A stretch of 64,000 bases of DNA. It comes from Brevundimonas vesicularis (lineage in GTDB: Bacteria; Pseudomonadota; Alphaproteobacteria; Caulobacterales; Caulobacteraceae). Shown piece after piece: positions 51,224 through 59,912 of the stretch. A model generated the notes under the pieces. It was not told where the DNA came from, did not search any database, and worked only from the letters and a program-made list of their open reading frames with translations. Numbering within the stretch: position 1 is the stretch's first letter; every line of letters starts with the position of its first letter. The DNA is taken from NCBI RefSeq assembly GCF_027886425.1, contig NZ_CP115671.1, positions 496,001 to 560,000 of the forward strand, written 5' to 3'. The position numbers and the translations under genes are program-made.

Positions 51224-52384
51224 TTGAGCATCACGCTCGATCTTTCGCGCGTCTCGAACGCGCCCGCCGTCAAGGCTCCCGTCAACCTCAGCGGTCTGAC
51301 GCGCGCCGGCCTGCGCCAGGCCCTGATCGACGCGAACGTCTGTCCGCCCGAAAAGGCCAAGATGCGCGCCAGCCAAGTGTGGAGCTGGATCCACCACTAT
51401 GGCGTGACCGAGTTCTCGGCCATGAGCAATGTCGCCAAGGATATGCAGGCCAAGCTGGCCGAGCATTTCACCCTGGCCCGCCCCGAGGTTGTCGAACGCC
51501 AGGTGTCCAAGGACGGCACGCGCAAATGGCTGATCCGCACCGCGCCGGGCATCGAGATCGAGACGGTCTACATCCCCGACGTGGGCCGGGCCGGCGCCCT
51601 GTGCGTGTCCAGCCAGGTCGGCTGCACCCTGAACTGCACCTTCTGCCACACCGGCACGCAGAAGCTGGTGCGCAATCTGACCGCTGCCGAGATCGTGGCC
51701 CAGGTCCAGGTCGCGCGCGACGACCTGGAGGAATGGCCGTCGCCTAAGGAAGACCGGCGCCTGTCCAACATCGTCTTCATGGGCATGGGCGAGCCGCTCT
51801 ACAATCTGGACCACGTCGCCGACGCCATCGACATCATCTCGGACAATGAGGGCATCGCCCTGTCGCGCCGCCGGATCACCGTGTCGACCTCGGGCGTGGT
51901 GCCACAGCTTCAGGCCTTGGGCGACCGGACGGCGGCCATGCTGGCTATAAGCCTGCACGCCACCAACGATGCGCTTCGCGACGTGCTGGTGCCGCTGAAC
52001 AAGAAGTATCCGCTGGACCAGCTGATGGCGGCGATCCGAGCCTATCCGGGCCTGTCGAACGCGCGGCGGGTGACGTTCGAATACGTCATGCTGAAGGGCG
52101 TCAACGACAGCCCGGAAGAGGCGCGGGCGCTGCTGAAGCTGATCGAGGGCATTCCGGCCAAGATCAATCTGATCCCGTTCAATCCCTGGCCCGGCGTCGA
52201 ATACGAATGCTCGGACTGGAAGACGATCGAACGCTTCGCCGCCATCCTGAACAACGCCGGCTACGCCAGCCCCATCCGCACCCCTCGCGGGCGCGACATC
52301 CTGGCCGCGTGCGGTCAGCTGAAGTCGGAGAGCGAGAAGATCAGGGCTTCTGCTCTGCGGAAGGCGGAGCAAGAGGCGGCCTGA
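51224..52384 (+). CDS. rlmN: 23S rRNA / tRNA adenine-C2 methyltransferase RlmN
   Basis: A radical-SAM enzyme (386 residues) that methylates A2503 of 23S rRNA and A37 of some tRNAs. The cluster motif is Cys134-xxx-Cys138-xx-Cys141 in GCTLNCTFCHTG. GMGEPLYN, STSGVVPQL, SLHATNDALRD and the C-terminal Cys in LAACGQL (the acceptor Cys) are present. The start is the TTG at 51224, 9 bases after AGGA. It is followed by a nine-pair hairpin at 52391-52413. Confidence 0.96.
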   Translation: MSITLDLSRVSNAPAVKAPVNLSGLTRAGLRQALIDANVCPPEKAKMRASQVWSWIHHYGVTEFSAMSNVAKDMQAKLAEHFTLARPEVVERQVSKDGTRKWLIRTAPGIEIETVYIPDVGRAGALCVSSQVGCTLNCTFCHTGTQKLVRNLTAAEIVAQVQVARDDLEEWPSPKEDRRLSNIVFMGMGEPLYNLDHVADAIDIISDNEGIALSRRRITVSTSGVVPQLQALGDRTAAMLAISLHATNDALRDVLVPLNKKYPLDQLMAAIRAYPGLSNARRVTFEYVMLKGVNDSPEEARALLKLIEGIPAKINLIPFNPWPGVEYECSDWKTIERFAAILNNAGYASPIRTPRGRDILAACGQLKSESEKIRASALRKAEQEAA

Positions 52385-52390
52385 TCCTGA

Positions 52391-52413
52391 TGCCCTCTCT
52401 TGATGAGAGGGCA
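52391..52413 (+). terminator. Hairpin after rlmN
   Basis: TGCCCTCTC-TTGAT-GAGAGGGCA is a perfect nine-pair stem with a five-base loop, six bases past the rlmN stop. A T run is lacking, so it may be a weak terminator or an mRNA-end stabiliser. Confidence 0.6.
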
Positions 52414-52495
52414 CAACCTTCGGACACATAATGTCACGCAGTGTGTCCCCGGCGCGCTTGCGGATTGGGGCGACAATCGGGCAAGGCGTCTGGGC

Positions 52496-52936
52496 ATGGA
52501 CCCCTCCTTGTCGAACGTCCTTTCCAGCGCCGAGGTGCAGGCTTTCGCCTCGGGCTTCCCGGTCATGGTGATGCACCTGATCGTGACCCTGCTGCTGCTC
52601 GCGGCGGGGGCGACGGTCTATGCCTTGCTGACGCCGTGGAAGGAGGTCGCCCTGATCCGTCAGGGCAATGTCGCCGCCGCCATCGCCTTCGCCGGCATTC
52701 TGGTGGGGTTGGCCGTGCCGCTGGCGGTATCGCTGTCGGTGTCGACCTCGGTGCGCGACATCGCCATCTGGGGCGTGGCGACCGTGGTGCTGCAGCTTCT
52801 GGCCTTCCGGGTCGTGGACCTGCTGCTGACGGGCCTGCCGGAGCGGATCCGCCACGGCGAGATTTCGGCGGCGGTGGTGCTGCTGGGCGCCAAGCTGGCG
52901 ACGGCCGTCATCCTGTCCGCCGCGCTGACCGGCTGA
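52496..52936 (+). CDS. DUF350 family membrane protein
   Basis: A 146-residue inner-membrane protein with four membrane helices (about 19-42, 57-80, 88-110, 122-145), fitting DUF350. The start is ATG 52496 (MDPSLSN); the frame is open upstream but without similarity. Related proteins are found near envelope-stress genes. A membrane-anchored trypsin-like protease begins 12 bases after its stop, so the two form an operon. Confidence 0.88.
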   Translation: MDPSLSNVLSSAEVQAFASGFPVMVMHLIVTLLLLAAGATVYALLTPWKEVALIRQGNVAAAIAFAGILVGLAVPLAVSLSVSTSVRDIAIWGVATVVLQLLAFRVVDLLLTGLPERIRHGEISAAVVLLGAKLATAVILSAALTG

Positions 52937-52948
52937 TCGGCCGGAGCG

Positions 52949-53782
52949 ATGCAGTTTCCCCGCCTGCCGGACTGGGCCATCTATGGAGCGGTGGCGGCCG
53001 TGTTTCTGGCGGTGTCCCTGGGGCGACGCGAGAACGCCGATGCGCCGCCGGTCGCGCAGGCCGATGCGGATGTCGCCGAGGGCGCGCTGCTAGGCCCCAT
53101 CACCCCCTTTGACGCCGCCGTAACCGTCGATGCGGGCGAGGCGCCGTTCAAGCCGTCGTCGGGCACGGCCTTCTCCATCGCAGGACGAGGGCGCTGGGTG
53201 ACGGCGCGCCATGTTGTCGAGGGGTGCCGCAAGCCGGCGTTGGTGGTCGGCGAGGGGCGGGCGGTCGCGGCCGACGTCCGTCTGGCGCCGCGCGCCGACG
53301 TCGCCTTGCTGATCACCGACGGCGGTCCCGCCGCACTGCCCGTCGCGGTCGAGGCGCCGCTGCGCAAGGGTCAGCGCGCCTTCCATCCGGGCTTTCCTCA
53401 GGGGCGTCCCGGCGAGGTGACGTCACGCCTGCTGGGGCGCGAGACCCTGAAGGTCTTCGGGCGCGGGGCGCGCGACGAGCCGGTGCTGTCCTGGGCCGAG
53501 GTCGGGCGCACCAACGGGCTTGAGGGCACATTGTCGGGCCTGTCCGGCGCGCCGGCCCTGGATGTGCAGGGCCGCGTCGTGGGCGTCACCATCGCCGAGG
53601 CGCCGAGGCGGGGCCGGATCTATACGACGGCGCCGGAGACGTTCGGGCCGGCCATCCGCGGCGAACAGACGCCGGCCGACGACGCGCGGGGTCAGACCAT
53701 CACGACCGAGGACTACGGCCAGGTATCCAATCGCCTGAGACGCGACCTGCGCGTGGCCCAGGTGGTGTGTCTGTCGGTCTAG
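52949..53782 (+). CDS. Membrane-anchored trypsin-like serine protease
   Basis: A 277-residue protein. One N-terminal membrane segment (about 10-25) would anchor it with the protease outside. The trypsin-like triad is His88 (VTARHVVEGC), Asp117 (RADVALL) and Ser199 (LSGLSGAPAL). There is no PDZ domain. Pairing with DUF350 suggests an envelope role. A ten-pair inverted repeat starts 8 bases past its stop. Confidence 0.85.
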   Translation: MQFPRLPDWAIYGAVAAVFLAVSLGRRENADAPPVAQADADVAEGALLGPITPFDAAVTVDAGEAPFKPSSGTAFSIAGRGRWVTARHVVEGCRKPALVVGEGRAVAADVRLAPRADVALLITDGGPAALPVAVEAPLRKGQRAFHPGFPQGRPGEVTSRLLGRETLKVFGRGARDEPVLSWAEVGRTNGLEGTLSGLSGAPALDVQGRVVGVTIAEAPRRGRIYTTAPETFGPAIRGEQTPADDARGQTITTEDYGQVSNRLRRDLRVAQVVCLSV

Positions 53783-53789
53783 CGGACAG

Positions 53790-53886
53790 AAATTGCACGC
53801 GGCGAGAAAGGTGTAATGGCGTGCAATTCGGCGCGAAGAGGCGGAAAGCTCAGGGATAAATCTGCGCTCGAATTGCACGCGTGCAA
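53790..53886. repeat. Cluster of TTGCACGC inverted repeats in a convergent gap
   Basis: AATTGCACGC occurs at 53791-53800 and 53871-53880, its complement GCGTGCAATT at 53819-53828, and GCGTGCAA at 53879-53886. The last two overlap into the perfect palindrome TTGCACGCGTGCAA (53873-53886). The first two form a ten-pair stem with an 18-base loop. Confidence 0.8.
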
Positions 53887-54067
53887 CTGTCGAGGCGGGT
53901 CGGCCCGGCCTTGAGACCCAAGGGCTCGGCGTGGGGATCGCGATGTCAAAGATCGGGGATGGATCATATCCCCGTTCGACGCCTGTATGGGTGATTGTCG
54001 ACGGCGGCCCGAAAGTCCCTGAAAAGAGACGACTTCGGTTCTGAAAATAGGACGGCTGGCGGCCGAT

Positions 54068-54098
54068 CCCCCTCCTTCGCCGCAAGGGAAGGAGGGGG
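54068..54098 (-). terminator. Hairpin after the M16 peptidase gene
   Basis: CCCCCTCCTTC (54068-54078) and GAAGGAGGGGG (54088-54098) make a perfect 11-pair stem with a nine-base loop, 15 bases beyond the M16 stop on the minus strand. No T run follows. Confidence 0.6.
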
Positions 54099-54113
54099 CT
54101 TGCCGATCCGGCC

Positions 54114-56978
54114 TTACTTCAGCGAGCCGGTGTTCAGGTTCAGGGCGCCCGCCTCGATGACTTCGAGGTTCGGGTGTTTGGCGCGCAGATCGTCCAGGAA
54201 CTTCGAGCCGTCGCCGACGATGACCAGGCTGGCGCGGTTGACCGGCAGGTGTTCGGCGAAGGCGGCCTCGACCTGTTCCGGCGTAACGGCGCGAACCCGG
54301 CCGGCGTAGTCGGCGAGGTCGCTCATCGGCAGATCATAGAGCGCCAGGTTGGCGACCAAAGCGCCCAGGCCGTCCACCGTCTCCAGCGAGCGGCCGAAGC
54401 CGCCGATCAGGGTGGCGCGGCGCGGGGCCAGATCGGCCTGGGTCGGGGTCTCGGTTCCCAGCTTGGCGATCTCGGCCAGGATCAGATCGGCGACCTCGTC
54501 GGCGGTCTCGTTCTTGGTCTGGGTCGAGGCGGTGAACAGGCCCGCATCCGCCCGTGCGCCCAGCGACGACGAGGCGCCGTAGGACAGACCGCGCTTGATG
54601 CGGATCTCTTGGTTCAGGCGCGACGAGAAGCCGCCGCCCAGCAGGGTGTTGCCGACCGTCAGCGGGAAGAAGTCCGCATCGGTGCGCGACACGCCGCGAA
54701 CGGCGGCGACGACCGCGGCCTGACCGGCGCCGGGTTGGTTCACCACGACAATGCGCGGCGCCAGGGGCTGACCGGCCGGATTGGTCGCAGCGGCCGGGGC
54801 CGCGCCGGCCGGGCGCCAGTCGCCGAACGCCTGTTGCGCCAGGGCGCGAGCGGCGGCCGGCGTGATGTCGCCCGAGAAGACCAGAGTCGCGTCCGACGGC
54901 CGGTAGCGGGCGGCGTGGAAGGCGGCGACGTCGGCCGCCGTGATGGCCGGGACAGTCTGCTGGGTGATCGTCGCGCCATAGGGGGCGTCGCCGTAGATGA
55001 CGCGGCCGACCGTCATGCCGGCGATGGACGCCGGCTGGCTGAGGGCGACGCGCAGGCCGTCCAGGGTCTGGGCCTGCTGACGTTCAAGCTCTTCGCCGGC
55101 GAAGGTCGGGTTCTTCACCAGATCCGCCATCAAGGAAACGGTCGCCGGGAAGGCGTTTGACGGCGCGTTGGCATAGACGTTCGAGAAATCGACCCCGGCC
55201 GATGCGCCCACGCTGGCGCCCAGCTGTTCGATCTGGGTGGCGATTTCGGGCGCGGTCCTGGTCTTGGTGCCCTGGGTCAGAAGCGCGGCGGTCATGGCGG
55301 CGACGCCGGCCTTGCCCGTCGGATCATCGGACGAACCGGCGTCGAAGCTGAGGCGGGCCGATACCAGCGGCACGCCGTCGGTCGGGGCGACCAGGACGCG
55401 CAGGCCGTTATCGAGCCGGAAATCGGCGACGGTCGGCGTCACGGGCGCGACCTCGGCGCCCGGCTGGGGCAGGGGCTTGCGCTCCGCCTCGGGCAGCAGG
55501 ACGGCGGGCAGACCGGCGGGGGCCAGGTCGGCGACCTTCACGGGGGCGTCCACGTTCATCTTCTGGACCGAGGCGGGGTTCTGATCGTCGGCGGCCAGGA
55601 AGGTGATCGTCGATTGGCGCTGCGGCGTCAGATATTTGCGGGCGACGCGCTGAATGTCGGCGACGGTGACGGCCTGGATCTGGGCGACCTCTTCGTCGGC
55701 GGCGGCGGCCGAGCCGGTGTTGATCAGCGAGAAGCCCAGGGCGGTCGCGCGGTCGTCCACCGTCTCGCGGCTGCGCAGGGCGTCGGCGACCAGTTCGTTC
55801 TTGGCTTCGGCCAATTCCTCGGCGGTGACTGGAACGTCGCGCAGCTTGGCGATCTCGTCGTTCAGGGCGGCGATGCCTTCCTCGGCCGTGTGACCCTGGG
55901 CCATTATCGCCAGGGCGGACAGATTGCCGGCCTGCTGCGAGAAGTCTGGGGTCGAGCCGATCTGGGCCGCGATCTGCTTGTCATAGACCAGCGAGCGATA
56001 CAGGCGGCTGGATTCGCCGGTGGACAGGATACCGTCCAGAACGGTCAAGGCGGCGCGGTCGGCGTCGGCGTATTTCACCGTCGGCCAAGCGACGACAGCG
56101 GCCGGCAGCGGCACGTTCGGCGCATAGTAGGTGACGTTGCGCGGACCGGTCGGCTCGGGCTCGACGACAGTGTTGGTCGGGATCGGCGTGGTCGGGTTCT
56201 TCAGCGGGCCGAAATACTGATCCACCCAGCGGTCCAGTTGAGCCTGGTCGAAGTTGCCGGCCACGATCAGATAGGCGGCGTCGGGACGATAATAGGTAGC
56301 GTGGAAGCGGCGCACGTCTTCCAGCGACGAGGCCTCAAGCTCCTCGATCGAGCCGATGCCCGGACGGCGATAGGGGCTGTCCTGATAGATGGTCTCGGGC
56401 ACGAACAGGCCGAACAGGCGGCCATAGGGATTGGCGAGAATCCGCTGGCGGTATTCCTCCTTCACCACGTCGCGCTCGGCGACGAAGGTCGGCTCGTCCA
56501 CCACCAGGGACCCCATGCGGTCGGCCTCGGCGAACAGCATCCGCTCCAGATGGTTGGCGGGCACGGTCTCGAAATAGGCGGTGGTGTCGTCGGCGGTGAA
56601 GGCGTTGTTGGAGCCGCCCACGTCCTCGGTCAGCCGGTCGAAGGTCTCGGGCGGCAGGTTGGTGGTCGACTTGAACATCAGGTGTTCGAACAGGTGGGCG
56701 AAGCCCGAACGGCCGGCCGGATCGTCCTTGGAGCCGACCTTGTACCAGACCTGGACCGTGACGTTCGAGGTGTCGGCGTCACGCGCCGAATAGACCTCCA
56801 GCCCGTTCGCCAGAACGCGCTTGGTGAAGCCCAGCGGCGGCACGGTCACGCCCTGCGGCGCCTGCCCCGTCGATTGAGCGGCGGCTGCGTCGGGCGCGGC
56901 GCCCTGTGCGAAGGCGGGGGCGGCGAGGCCGAGAAGGAGGGCCGAGGCGGCGGCTGTGGCGATCAGGCGGGATTTCAT
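54114..56978 (-). CDS. Periplasmic M16 zinc peptidase with two M16 units
   Basis: A 954-residue pitrilysin-type metallopeptidase. A signal peptide (1-24, ending APAFA) precedes the active N-terminal half, with the inverted zinc motif HLFEH in SGFAHLFEHLMFKS and the distal Glu in EADRMGSLVVDEP. A second M16 half (about 480-940; RLSFDAGSSDDP, GLSYGASSSLGARAD) lacks the HxxEH motif, as usual for the non-catalytic partner. Both halves in one chain would form the clam-shell by themselves. The start is ATG 56978. Confidence 0.94.
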   Translation of the reverse strand: MKSRLIATAAASALLLGLAAPAFAQGAAPDAAAAQSTGQAPQGVTVPPLGFTKRVLANGLEVYSARDADTSNVTVQVWYKVGSKDDPAGRSGFAHLFEHLMFKSTTNLPPETFDRLTEDVGGSNNAFTADDTTAYFETVPANHLERMLFAEADRMGSLVVDEPTFVAERDVVKEEYRQRILANPYGRLFGLFVPETIYQDSPYRRPGIGSIEELEASSLEDVRRFHATYYRPDAAYLIVAGNFDQAQLDRWVDQYFGPLKNPTTPIPTNTVVEPEPTGPRNVTYYAPNVPLPAAVVAWPTVKYADADRAALTVLDGILSTGESSRLYRSLVYDKQIAAQIGSTPDFSQQAGNLSALAIMAQGHTAEEGIAALNDEIAKLRDVPVTAEELAEAKNELVADALRSRETVDDRATALGFSLINTGSAAAADEEVAQIQAVTVADIQRVARKYLTPQRQSTITFLAADDQNPASVQKMNVDAPVKVADLAPAGLPAVLLPEAERKPLPQPGAEVAPVTPTVADFRLDNGLRVLVAPTDGVPLVSARLSFDAGSSDDPTGKAGVAAMTAALLTQGTKTRTAPEIATQIEQLGASVGASAGVDFSNVYANAPSNAFPATVSLMADLVKNPTFAGEELERQQAQTLDGLRVALSQPASIAGMTVGRVIYGDAPYGATITQQTVPAITAADVAAFHAARYRPSDATLVFSGDITPAAARALAQQAFGDWRPAGAAPAAATNPAGQPLAPRIVVVNQPGAGQAAVVAAVRGVSRTDADFFPLTVGNTLLGGGFSSRLNQEIRIKRGLSYGASSSLGARADAGLFTASTQTKNETADEVADLILAEIAKLGTETPTQADLAPRRATLIGGFGRSLETVDGLGALVANLALYDLPMSDLADYAGRVRAVTPEQVEAAFAEHLPVNRASLVIVGDGSKFLDDLRAKHPNLEVIEAGALNLNTGSLK

Positions 56979-57153
56979 GATGGGCTCCGAAGCCCGGAAC
57001 GCCGGGCGCCGAGACCGTATCAGCGATTGGGCGTCTTGCACCTTACCGAGCTGTAATGAACCGGATAAGGCGCGGGTCGTTGATGGACAAAACCCCGACG
57101 GCGCTCTATTCGCCAAGAGGTCGCATCCCAGCGACCACCCAAGCCGAGGACGC

Positions 57154-58947
57154 GTGCCGAGACGAGCGAAAGCGACTTCTGTCTCCGACGAAAAGATCGC
57201 GGTCTGGGCCTTCGTCCTGCAAAATATGGTTACTCCGCCCGCCGTTCTCTACGGCAGCTGGGCGGCCGCCGGACTGATTCTGGCGGCCCTTGGGCAGCCG
57301 TGGGTGGGGCTGGGGTTCGCCCTGGTCGGCATGGCGTTCGACGCCTGGGCGCAGGGGCGGGTCAGACGATACCAGAAGGCTGAGGCGCCCGTCGCGGGCT
57401 GGCCCCTGCTGCTGATGGCCATCGTGGCGATCCGGTTCGCCCTGGGGGTGTCCGGGCCGCTGATCGCCTGGCTGATGAACCCCCGCGCCGATGTGATGCT
57501 GGTGGTGGTGTTGATCCAGGTCTGGTCGATCGGCGTGGCCTTCGTTCAGTTCAGCGCGGCGCCTCGGCTATTGGCGCTGGCGGCGGCGCCGATCTGCGCG
57601 ACCGTGCTGGTCGTGATCTATCCCTCGCTGACGGGGCCGCACGGTCTGGCGGTGGCGGCGGCCTTCGTGATGCTGGCGACGATCCTGTTCATCATCTCGC
57701 GCGCGACCCACGCCCTGTGGTGCGACCTGTTCGCGGCGGACCAGCGCAACAAGGCGTTGCTGATAGACGTGCAGGCGTCGCATGAGGCGGCCGTGCTGGA
57801 CCGCGACGCCGCCCGATGCGCGCGTCAGGAGGCGGACGAGGCCAATGCCGCCAAGTCTCGCTTCCTGGCCAATATGAGCCATGAGATCCGCACCCCTCTG
57901 AACGGCGTCATCGGCATGGCGCAGATCATGGCGGGCGACGCGCTGGAGGGTCGGCAGAAGGCGCGACTGGAGATTCTGGATCGGTCGGCCCACACCCTGC
58001 TGGACCTGATCAACCAGATCCTGGACCTGTCGCGGATCGAAGAGGGGCGGCTGGAGATCGTGCCGCAGCCCATCGATGCGGACGCCCTGGTCCACGAGGT
58101 CACAGAGACGCTGCGGCCCTTGGCCGAAAGCAAGGACCTGGCCTTCCACGTCGTGTCGCCGCGCCTGGGCTGGGTCAGCGCCGATCCGGTCCGGCTGCGC
58201 CAGATCCTTTTCAACCTGCTGTCCAACGCCATCAAGTTCACGACACAGGGGCAGGTGGCGTTGGATGTCGCGCTGACGGACGCCGGGGCGGTGTTCCGCG
58301 TGTCGGACACGGGGCGGGGCATACCTGCGGACCAGATAGGGCAGCTCTTCACGCGCTTCGCCCAGATCGAGGCGGCGGCCGTCGATCGGCGCGACGGGGC
58401 CGGGCTGGGCCTTTCGATCGTGGCGACGCTGGTGGAGCTGATGGGCGGCCGGATCGAGGTAGAGAGCGAGGCGGGCGAAGGGGCGACCTTCGTCGTCAAG
58501 CTGCCGCTGATGCCAGCGCAGCCCGTACAGGCCGGCGAGGATGCGCCGGACGCCGAGCCGGAGCGGGCGCTGCGGGTGCTGGTCGCCGAGGACCACCCGG
58601 TCAATCAGCAGGTGATCCGGGGCCTTCTGGGCCAGGTCGGGATCGAGGTCGAGATTGTCGACGATGGTCTTCAGGCGGTCGAAGCGACGCAAACGCGCGA
58701 CTGGGACCTGATCCTGATGGATGTGCAGATGCCGCACATGGACGGTCCGACGGCGACCCGGACGATCCGGCAGCGCGAGACCGACCAGGGGCTGGTCCGC
58801 ACGCCGATCATCGCCCTGACGGCCAATGCGATGGTGGAGCAGGTCGAGAGCTATCTGGCCGCGGGCATGGACGCGGTGGTCAGCAAGCCCATCGATCTGA
58901 AACGACTGCTGACCGCCATTTCCGACGTGATGTCCGCCAAGACCTAG
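57154..58947 (+). CDS. Hybrid sensor histidine kinase with receiver domain
   Basis: A 597-residue membrane kinase. Membrane helices fill residues about 25-180, followed by a short coiled coil, HisKA with His243 in NMSHEIRTPLNGVIG, the ATPase domain (LLSNAIKFTTQG, VSDTGRGIP, GAGLGLSI), and a C-terminal receiver with Asp523 in LILMDVQMPHMDG and the VLVAEDHPVNQQV start. The GTG at 57154 is chosen since GAGGA precedes it by 4 bases; ATG 57226 is an alternative. Its stop shares CTAG 58944-58947 with the convergent asparaginase gene. No cognate regulator adjoins. Confidence 0.92.
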   Translation: MPRRAKATSVSDEKIAVWAFVLQNMVTPPAVLYGSWAAAGLILAALGQPWVGLGFALVGMAFDAWAQGRVRRYQKAEAPVAGWPLLLMAIVAIRFALGVSGPLIAWLMNPRADVMLVVVLIQVWSIGVAFVQFSAAPRLLALAAAPICATVLVVIYPSLTGPHGLAVAAAFVMLATILFIISRATHALWCDLFAADQRNKALLIDVQASHEAAVLDRDAARCARQEADEANAAKSRFLANMSHEIRTPLNGVIGMAQIMAGDALEGRQKARLEILDRSAHTLLDLINQILDLSRIEEGRLEIVPQPIDADALVHEVTETLRPLAESKDLAFHVVSPRLGWVSADPVRLRQILFNLLSNAIKFTTQGQVALDVALTDAGAVFRVSDTGRGIPADQIGQLFTRFAQIEAAAVDRRDGAGLGLSIVATLVELMGGRIEVESEAGEGATFVVKLPLMPAQPVQAGEDAPDAEPERALRVLVAEDHPVNQQVIRGLLGQVGIEVEIVDDGLQAVEATQTRDWDLILMDVQMPHMDGPTATRTIRQRETDQGLVRTPIIALTANAMVEQVESYLAAGMDAVVSKPIDLKRLLTAISDVMSAKT

Positions 58948-59813
58948 TCGCGGAAGACCTGGACGCCGATCTCGCCGGCAGGCGTCAGCCAGGCGTGCTT
59001 CATGCCCTGGCTGTTGAAGGGGGCGGCGATGTTTCCGGCGGCGTCCAGGGCGATCAGACCGCCATCGCCGCCCATCTGACCGATCTCGTCGATGACGGCC
59101 TGGGTGGCCTCGGCCAGCGACTGACCGGCGGCGACGCGCCAGGCGACCTGGGCGGAGGCGGCGACGCGGATGAAATATTCCCCTTGGCCGGTGCAGGAGG
59201 TCGCGGCGTGGGCGTCGGCCCAGGTTCCTGCGGCGGGGATCGGCGTGTCGCCGACGCGGCCCGGCATCTTGCCGAACACCCCGGCGGTCGAGGTGGCGGC
59301 GGCGAGACGGCCCTGGCTGTCCAGCACACAGGCGCCGACGGTGCCGTGACTGAGCGTGCCGGGCGGATGATTGTCCTCGCCCTTGCCCGCGCCGGTGAAC
59401 CAGGCGGCCTCGTCGGCGATGGGTTCCAGCCCCTGGTCATGGGCGAACAGGGCCGCCCCTTCGCCCACCAGCATGACGTGGGGGGTGCGATCCATCACCG
59501 CGCGCGCGGCGACGACGGGATTGCGGAACCCTTGCAGGGCGGCGACGGCGCCGGCGCGTTTCGTCGATCCGTCCATGATGCTGGCGTCCAGCTCATAGGC
59601 GCCAGCCAGATTGGGGGATGCGCCCTTGCCCGCGACATAGAGGCCCGAATCCTCCAGCATGACGACGGCGGCGACAGCCACGTCCAGGGCGCTGTCGCCC
59701 GCATCCAGCCGAACCTTCATGGCCTCGACCACCTCGCGCATATGCACGACCTCGGCGTCGTAGTTGCGTTCGCGCCGGGCGCCGGCGCCGCCGTGGAGGA
59801 TGAGGGCGGTCAT
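58944..59813 (-). CDS. Isoaspartyl peptidase / L-asparaginase (Ntn type)
   Basis: A 289-residue plant-type asparaginase, made as a precursor that cuts itself before Thr158 in SHGTVGACVLD, exposing the nucleophile. It starts ALILHGGAG, the family's opening; SGLYVAGKGASPN and GRVGDTPIPAAGTWA are typical substrate-pocket segments. It hydrolyses isoaspartyl dipeptides and asparagine. There is no signal peptide, so it is cytoplasmic. It is divergent from the quinone oxidoreductase gene. Confidence 0.94.
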   Translation of the reverse strand: MTALILHGGAGARRERNYDAEVVHMREVVEAMKVRLDAGDSALDVAVAAVVMLEDSGLYVAGKGASPNLAGAYELDASIMDGSTKRAGAVAALQGFRNPVVAARAVMDRTPHVMLVGEGAALFAHDQGLEPIADEAAWFTGAGKGEDNHPPGTLSHGTVGACVLDSQGRLAAATSTAGVFGKMPGRVGDTPIPAAGTWADAHAATSCTGQGEYFIRVAASAQVAWRVAAGQSLAEATQAVIDEIGQMGGDGGLIALDAAGNIAAPFNSQGMKHAWLTPAGEIGVQVFRD

Positions 59814-59912
59814 GTCGTCTTCCTGAGCCTTGTCTTTATCGTCTCTTTCAAACGGGCGTGGCGCTCTTTAGCGTCGCGATGAAGGCCGCGCCATGTCGGC
59901 CAAGGAGGAAAG

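Larger units (their letters stand above)
53783..54113. other. 331-base gap between convergent genes, rich in inverted repeats
   Basis: The gap between the trypsin-like and M16 genes holds no convincing gene. Besides the TTGCACGC cluster it has CGGGGAT-GGATCAT-ATCCCCG (53954-53974) and the strong hairpin at 54068-54098. Lying between two gene ends, it is not an obvious promoter region. Confidence 0.65.
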
